A stretch of 18,878 nucleotides of DNA, from assembly GCA_022865445.1 (NCBI GenBank), contig JALHSX010000092.1, positions 1 to 18,878 on the forward strand. The letters are read 5' to 3'. Shown piece after piece: positions 15,808-18,878 of this stretch (its first letter is position 1; each line of letters opens with the position of its first letter). Position numbers and translations under genes: made by a program. This DNA comes from Thermoplasmata archaeon. Its GTDB lineage: Archaea; Thermoplasmatota; Thermoplasmata; UBA10834. The notes under the pieces were generated by a model. It saw only the letters and a program-made list of their open reading frames with translations, was not told the DNA's origin and did not search any database.

Positions 15808-16503
15808 ATGGAAACCGTAGTATTGTCGCTGGGAGGCTCCGTACTGTTAAGGGACGAAGGCTACACTTCCTATGTCCGGAGAGTCGCTAAGATCCTCATC
15901 GACATGTCTGCCAAGTACAAGTTGTATGTAGTGACCGGCGGAGGCAAGATCGCTCGCTACTACATCAAAGCGGGGAGATACCTTGGAGCCGATGAGAGCT
16001 TCCTCGACGAGATGGGGATCGAGGTCACGCGCTTGAACGCTCGTCTTCTCATAACAGCTCTTGGAGATCGCGCGTGTCACTCACCACCGAAGGACTACGA
16101 CGAAGCTCTTCACGCGGGCAAGGCTCATTCCATTGTCGTCATGGGCGGTGTCAGCCCGGGACTCACGACCGATGCGGTATCCGCATTGCTCGCCGAACGC
16201 GTGAAAGCGAAGAGGCTCGTCAACGCGACCTCTGTGGACGGCGCCTACACAGCCGACCCGAAGAAGAACCCGGACGCCAAGAGGATACCACATATGACTC
16301 ACAAGGAGCTCATCGGTCTGGTGGGGCACTCGACTGGTGCTGGCCCGAACAACGTTTTCGACCCTGTGGGAGCGAGGGTGCTGGAGCGATCGAAGATATC
16401 TCTCGCGATCGTCGACGGAAACGATTTGGTCAACCTTCGCGCTGCTCTCGAGGGCAAGACGTTCAGGGGTACTCTCGTGGCGCCTAGGCGAAGGCATGGC
16501 TAG
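15808..16503 (+). CDS. pyrH: Uridylate kinase, archaeal PyrH type
   Basis: UMP kinase phosphorylates UMP to UDP in pyrimidine synthesis. The 231-residue amino-acid-kinase fold closely follows Pyrococcus UMP kinase: VVLSLGGSVL (4-13) with the phosphate-binding GGS, VVTGGGKIARYYI (41-53), GIEVTRLNARLL (70-81), VVMGGVSPGLTTDAVSALLAE (110-130), LVNATSVDGAYTADPKKNPDAKRI (137-160) in which the SVDG and ADP-binding YTADPKKNP segments are typical, and the short C-terminus of the archaeal type. ATG 15808 is preferred over TTG 15799, because the fold begins right at residue 3. It is divergent from prf1 and its TAG overlaps the TAG of the convergent alkD. It is not an isopentenyl phosphate kinase, which lacks the YTADPKK pattern. 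Confidence 0.93.
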   Translation: METVVLSLGGSVLLRDEGYTSYVRRVAKILIDMSAKYKLYVVTGGGKIARYYIKAGRYLGADESFLDEMGIEVTRLNARLLITALGDRACHSPPKDYDEALHAGKAHSIVVMGGVSPGLTTDAVSALLAERVKAKRLVNATSVDGAYTADPKKNPDAKRIPHMTHKELIGLVGHSTGAGPNNVFDPVGARVLERSKISLAIVDGNDLVNLRAALEGKTFRGTLVAPRRRHG

Positions 16504-17204
16504 GATTTCAGCCTCTTCTGGACGGCTGCACCCGTAAGCTCTCGCAATGCGTCTGAGGCTATCCATCGCGCACTCTTCGAATCAATGAGCTGAATCTTCT
16601 TCGATGTTTCAATAGCCTTCATGTTCAGGGCACGGTTTCTCTTGCCTATCTGTCTCAGTGCCCAATTCACTGCCTTCTTCACGAAATTCCTCTCGTCCGT
16701 GGCCCCCTTGACGATTATTGGCAGAAACTTGAGGAATGATTCGTCTTCCGCCTCTTTGTCGTGCCAAGCCAGGACCGCCATCATGGCAAATCCCGCTCTC
16801 TTGACGAACTCTTCCTTTCTGTTGGCCCACTCGATCGCCCTGCGGTGGGCGCATTCTGTTTTGTCGAAGAGGCTCCCGCAGCATTGGTCGCAGACGTCCC
16901 ACGAATCGAACTCGTTGACCCAATTCTCCATCTGTCTTTCAGTCACTGCCTTGGGATCGTCGACCAGACAAGCGAGGATCCTTGCCTCGTGGACACCAGT
17001 CGCCCAAAGTTTCAAGGCCAGATCGTGATCGGTTCCCGCCTTCTTGGCCATGTTCCTGAGGATTGGAATCGAGATCCCCAAAGTGTTCTTCGCACTAATT
17101 CCGAAGCGCGCCATCCCCTCGACGTTCTTCGGGTTGGCATGAGATTTCAATTCCTTCATCACGGTCTCAAGCGCAGTCTTCTTTGGCTCCTTTGCTCTCG
17201 CCAA
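16500..17204 (-). CDS. AlkD-like DNA alkylation repair glycosylase
   Basis: AlkD proteins are HEAT-like-repeat DNA glycosylases that excise N3- and N7-alkylated purines without flipping the base. The 234 residues show this all-helical build, and the Bacillus cereus AlkD active-site set is present by alignment: Trp102 and Asp106 (DSWDVCD), Arg136 (FVKRAGFA) and Trp181 (AVNWALRQIGKR). GISIPILRNMAKK (43-55) is the usual first-repeat motif. Start TTG 17204 is backed by a strong AGGAGG Shine-Dalgarno seven bases upstream. The gene begins 26 bases after dtdA ends, so the two are probably co-transcribed. Its stop codon shares the palindrome CTAG with that of pyrH on the other strand. A Cys cluster C105, C108, C109, C118 is unusual but may be incidental. 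Confidence 0.9.
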   Translation of the reverse strand: MARAKEPKKTALETVMKELKSHANPKNVEGMARFGISAKNTLGISIPILRNMAKKAGTDHDLALKLWATGVHEARILACLVDDPKAVTERQMENWVNEFDSWDVCDQCCGSLFDKTECAHRRAIEWANRKEEFVKRAGFAMMAVLAWHDKEAEDESFLKFLPIIVKGATDERNFVKKAVNWALRQIGKRNRALNMKAIETSKKIQLIDSKSARWIASDALRELTGAAVQKRLKS

Positions 17205-17230
17205 TCAATCCCTCCTATACACGTTCATGC

Positions 17231-18052
17231 TCAAAGCGCTTCCAGGTCGTCGCTGCTGATCTCCTCGAGACCCAATGAGGCGAACCTCTCCCTGAGTTGT
17301 CTGTATGCTGGCTTGGGCATGCCTTTCTTGTGGAAGTATACTCTCCTTGCATCATCGCTTCTGGTTGCCATTTGTCTGATCATGCCTTCGTTTAGCGACT
17401 CCAATGCGTAGTTTGCTGCCATGTGGCCTATCGCGACCTTCTTCGAGAGGGCAACCTCGGTGAATCTTGGAGCATAGTGTCCGCCTCCTGCGCAGACCAC
17501 GACCGGATATCCCTCGTCCTTGACGCTCATGATCGACTTAGCTATCGCCTCGGCTGCATCCTCTCTGCCCCAGAGCTCCTCATAGCTGCCGATCTCTATG
17601 TAGAACGCGGGGCAGCTGACGCTTGGACCGTGATGCGTCGTCTCGAAGGAGATACTGAAGCCCATGCCCTTGGCGTTCGAGGCGAGCGACCTGAGCGCGG
17701 AAGTCATCAGTTGCGGAGATGATTTGCAGAGCGTGCCCGGCTTGCCTCCGAAATCGGCAGATGAGTAGTTGCCAATCGGATGCACTGTCAGGGTCGGGAT
17801 CCTCGATTCCGCCCTGTGCCTGGACGCGAAGATGACTACCTCGACTTCCTTTCCCAGCTTCTGTTTCACCCTATCGTCGACGTAGTTCTCGTCGAGATGT
17901 ATCTTGTTGACCTGGATCATGAGGAAATCGTCCCTGACCAACGCCAGGTTTCCATCAAATTCACCGCTTTCAATCCAGCCGGGCTTCTCCAAAAGACGCG
18001 CTCGGATGTTCATCGACGCGTTGTCCTCGGATGAGGTCACTATGAGCTTCAC
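17231..18052 (-). CDS. dtdA: D-aminoacyl-tRNA deacylase, archaeal DtdA type
   Basis: DtdA hydrolyses D-aminoacyl-tRNA, releasing free D-amino acid and tRNA, so it guards translation against D-residues; the plant homologue is GEK1. The 273 residues carry the family's hallmarks: ASRHRAES (76-83), PTLTVHPIGN (86-95), FGGKPGTL (101-108), SFETTHHGPSVSCPAFYIEIGS (135-156), whose THHGP histidines are candidate zinc ligands, EELWGR (158-163) and CAGGGHYAPRFTEVAL (187-202), including GGGHYAPR. Length is normal. GTG 18052 has GAGGTC four bases upstream. A weak TTAAT element (18077-18081) may be the TATA box. It leads a pair with the alkylation-repair gene 26 bases downstream. Confidence 0.94.
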   Translation of the reverse strand: MKLIVTSSEDNASMNIRARLLEKPGWIESGEFDGNLALVRDDFLMIQVNKIHLDENYVDDRVKQKLGKEVEVVIFASRHRAESRIPTLTVHPIGNYSSADFGGKPGTLCKSSPQLMTSALRSLASNAKGMGFSISFETTHHGPSVSCPAFYIEIGSYEELWGREDAAEAIAKSIMSVKDEGYPVVVCAGGGHYAPRFTEVALSKKVAIGHMAANYALESLNEGMIRQMATRSDDARRVYFHKKGMPKPAYRQLRERFASLGLEEISSDDLEAL

Positions 18053-18200
18053 GCGACCTCAACGGCGATGACCGGCATTAACTCTTTTCCAGTCTCGCTC
18101 CTTCCTCGTGCTCTGTGGAATCCGCATGAGAGTTCTTGTTCTTTACCGAGATCTCTGTGGAGCACACTGGACAAGGCTCAGTCACGAGCGATTATTGGCT
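18053..18200. other. Intergenic region with two CTCTGTGGA copies
   Basis: This 148-base gap lies between dtdA and the zinc-ribbon gene. It must hold the dtdA promoter at its left. It contains CTCTGTGGA at 18111-18119 and again at 18153-18161, and GTGCTC (18109-18114) can pair with GAGCAC (18159-18164), enclosing both. No open frame in it looks coding. Confidence 0.5.
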
Positions 18201-18656
18201 TCAGGCCCTCTTCAAAACCGTCCCGCAGTACGGACACGCCACGAAGTCCTTCTGGACCTGCTTCCCGCATTTCGGGCACATGCTCTTGGTGGACTTGCCG
18301 CAGAACGGACACACGACGAAATCCGCCTGAATCTCCCGTCCGCAATAAGGGCAGAAGCCCGCGGCAACTGCATCAGGCGGCGGTGGAGGAATCTCCATCG
18401 CCTGGGGGAACTGCGTGGCCTGCGAGAATTGCGTGACTTGTGTGGCTTGCGGAGCCTGTTGGGCCTTTGTCGACGCCTTCTGATTCGCGGTCACGCCACC
18501 GTAGATGGCAGCAAGGCCGAGTATGATGATGAAGCCCACAACCATCTTACCCTGGCTCGTCTCTGAGGATGCCTCTCCAGAAAAGTAGGCACCTATCCCC
18601 AAGATAATCATGATAAAGCCAACGACGATGGATCCGACTCCGGTCGCTTTTCCCAT
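18201..18656 (-). CDS. Membrane protein with two C-terminal zinc ribbons
   Basis: The 151-residue product has two hydrophobic helices (about 7-26 and 38-56), then a Gln/Ala/Thr/Pro-rich flexible linker (66-95, with repeated TQF and a run of prolines), then two zinc ribbons: Cys102/105/116/119 and Cys127/130/141/144. The ribbons are 25 residues apart and share C-P-x-C-G...Q-x-DFV...CP-x-CG, so one arose by tandem duplication of the other. Such double-zinc-ribbon membrane proteins are common in archaea and mostly uncharacterised; binding of nucleic acid or protein by the cytosolic tail is possible. ATG 18656 is preferred to TTG 18662. A TATA box near 18695 would give a leader of about 13 bases. 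It is not obviously linked to dtdA, which follows 148 bases later. Confidence 0.82.
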   Translation of the reverse strand: MGKATGVGSIVVGFIMIILGIGAYFSGEASSETSQGKMVVGFIIILGLAAIYGGVTANQKASTKAQQAPQATQVTQFSQATQFPQAMEIPPPPPDAVAAGFCPYCGREIQADFVVCPFCGKSTKSMCPKCGKQVQKDFVACPYCGTVLKRA

Positions 18657-18690
18657 AGGCAATTACCGGGTTATGTTACGCGAATCTAGA

Positions 18691-18698
18691 TACTTAAG
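18691..18698. promoter_or_regulatory. Palindromic TATA-like element, divergent promoter
   Basis: TACTTAAG contains CTTAAG, symmetrical on the two strands. Read leftward (CTTAAGTA) it sits about 39 bases before ATG 18656, a normal position for that gene. Read rightward it predicts initiation near 18720, at the third CTCTGTGGA copy and just ahead of the hairpin-rich stretch. Confidence 0.45.
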
Positions 18699-18714
18699 CG
18701 TGATTGAAATAGTG

Positions 18715-18830
18715 CTCTGTGGAGACCCTCTGAAGAGCGAAACTCTGGCAAGTTGGAAACGTCGGCAAGACGTGCCCCTCCTCCTGGAGGAGCTCGGCTC
18801 GAGGAGGGTCGAGACTCTATCTTCGTTCTT
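18715..18830 (+). ncRNA. Candidate structured small RNA
   Basis: Three consecutive stem-loops can be drawn on the + strand: AGAG/CTCT (18734-18737 with 18743-18746), ACGTC/GACGT around GGCAA (18759-18773), and CCCTCCTC/GAGGAGGG (18776-18783 with 18801-18808) enclosing GAGC-TCG-GCTC (18790-18800). A TATA-like element stands about 25 bases before 18720, and a pyrimidine-rich run (TCTATCTTCGTTCTTC, to 18831) follows, as expected of an archaeal transcript end. I match it to no known RNA family. The complementarity could also occur by chance in GC-rich DNA. Confidence 0.3.
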
Positions 18831-18837
18831 CAAAAAG

Positions 18838-18847
18838 TCTTATAAGC
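18838..18847 (+). promoter_or_regulatory. TATA box for a gene starting at the window's right edge
   Basis: TCTTATAAGC, preceded by CAAAAAG as a BRE-like stretch, predicts initiation near 18869. An ATG at 18872 follows almost at once, so the downstream gene is probably leaderless or nearly so. Confidence 0.5.
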
Positions 18848-18871
18848 GGGCCATGATTCTTAGCCACTGAA

Positions 18872-18878
18872 ATGGCGC
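18872..18878 (+). CDS. Possible start of a further gene (cut by window end)
   Basis: Only ATG GCG and one base are visible. The call rests on the good TATA box about 29 bases upstream, the usual spacing for a leaderless archaeal gene. Nothing can be said about the product. Confidence 0.25.

Noticed and set aside
15808..16503. Isopentenyl phosphate kinase or acetylglutamate kinase as an alternative call
   Set aside because: The order and content of the motifs, especially SVDG followed by YTADPKKNP, match archaeal UMP kinase.
18700..18740. Box C/D guide RNA suggested by GTGATTGA and CTCTGA
   Set aside because: The C-box match needs an insertion and no second C'/D' pair at the usual spacing is seen.
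18610..18870. Open frame on the + strand covering the last intergenic region
   Set aside because: It begins inside the zinc-ribbon gene on the other strand and runs through two TATA-like elements and the hairpins; the product has no recognisable features.
1..18878. tRNA or rRNA genes, CRISPR arrays, insertion sequences, phage genes
   Set aside because: None seen: no cloverleaf or CCA-arm pattern, no regularly spaced direct repeats, no transposase or integrase frame.

Overview
The window is a gene-dense, moderately GC-rich stretch of archaeal chromosome with no sign of a plasmid, phage or insertion sequence. The archaeal assignment rests on several genes read directly from the sequence: an aRF1/eRF1-type release factor with NIKS, YxCxxxF and GGQ motifs, an archaeal-type UMP kinase, the archaeal purine enzyme PurP, a DtdA-type D-aminoacyl-tRNA deacylase, and TATA/BRE promoters, some with short leaders. 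The lipoate ligase without a C-terminal domain, the PKD-rich N-glycosylatable surface protein and the double zinc-ribbon membrane protein would suit a Thermoplasmatota-like euryarchaeote. That lineage is an inference, not a demonstration.

Layout. At 1-4145, a bacterial-type mismatch-repair operon, mutS (5' end cut by the window edge) and mutL (with the endonuclease motif), is read rightward. At 4151-5608 a corrinoid methyltransferase of the MttB family without pyrrolysine is read leftward. A divergent promoter region (5609-5764) holding an 18-bp inverted repeat follows. At 5765-7600 there are two rightward genes of unknown role, a Cys-rich protein and a GNAT-domain protein, probably one operon. 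At 7664-8821 is a PurP-family ATP-grasp enzyme. At 8978-11968 is a large secreted and membrane-anchored PKD protein. At 12033-12788 is a lipoate-protein ligase A.

From 12792 to 15745 a leftward translation operon (prf1 then argS) runs, divergent from pyrH (15808-16503). Then a leftward pair follows, dtdA (tRNA proofreading) and alkD (alkylation repair), at 18052-16500. A leftward membrane zinc-ribbon protein sits at 18656-18201, and a 215-bp intergenic stretch (18657-18871) holds divergent promoters and a chain of hairpins that may be a small RNA. A further rightward gene probably begins at 18872 but is cut off.

Most of the window is housekeeping: nucleotide synthesis (purP, pyrH), translation (prf1, argS, dtdA), genome repair (mutSL, alkD) and cofactor attachment (lplA). 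I see no clear new multi-gene system. The best candidates for new biology are the orphan MttB homologue with its palindromic promoter, the unrecognised Cys-protein/GNAT pair, the PurP paralogue with an altered nucleotide loop, and the structured intergenic region near the right end with repeated CTCTGTGGA motifs.
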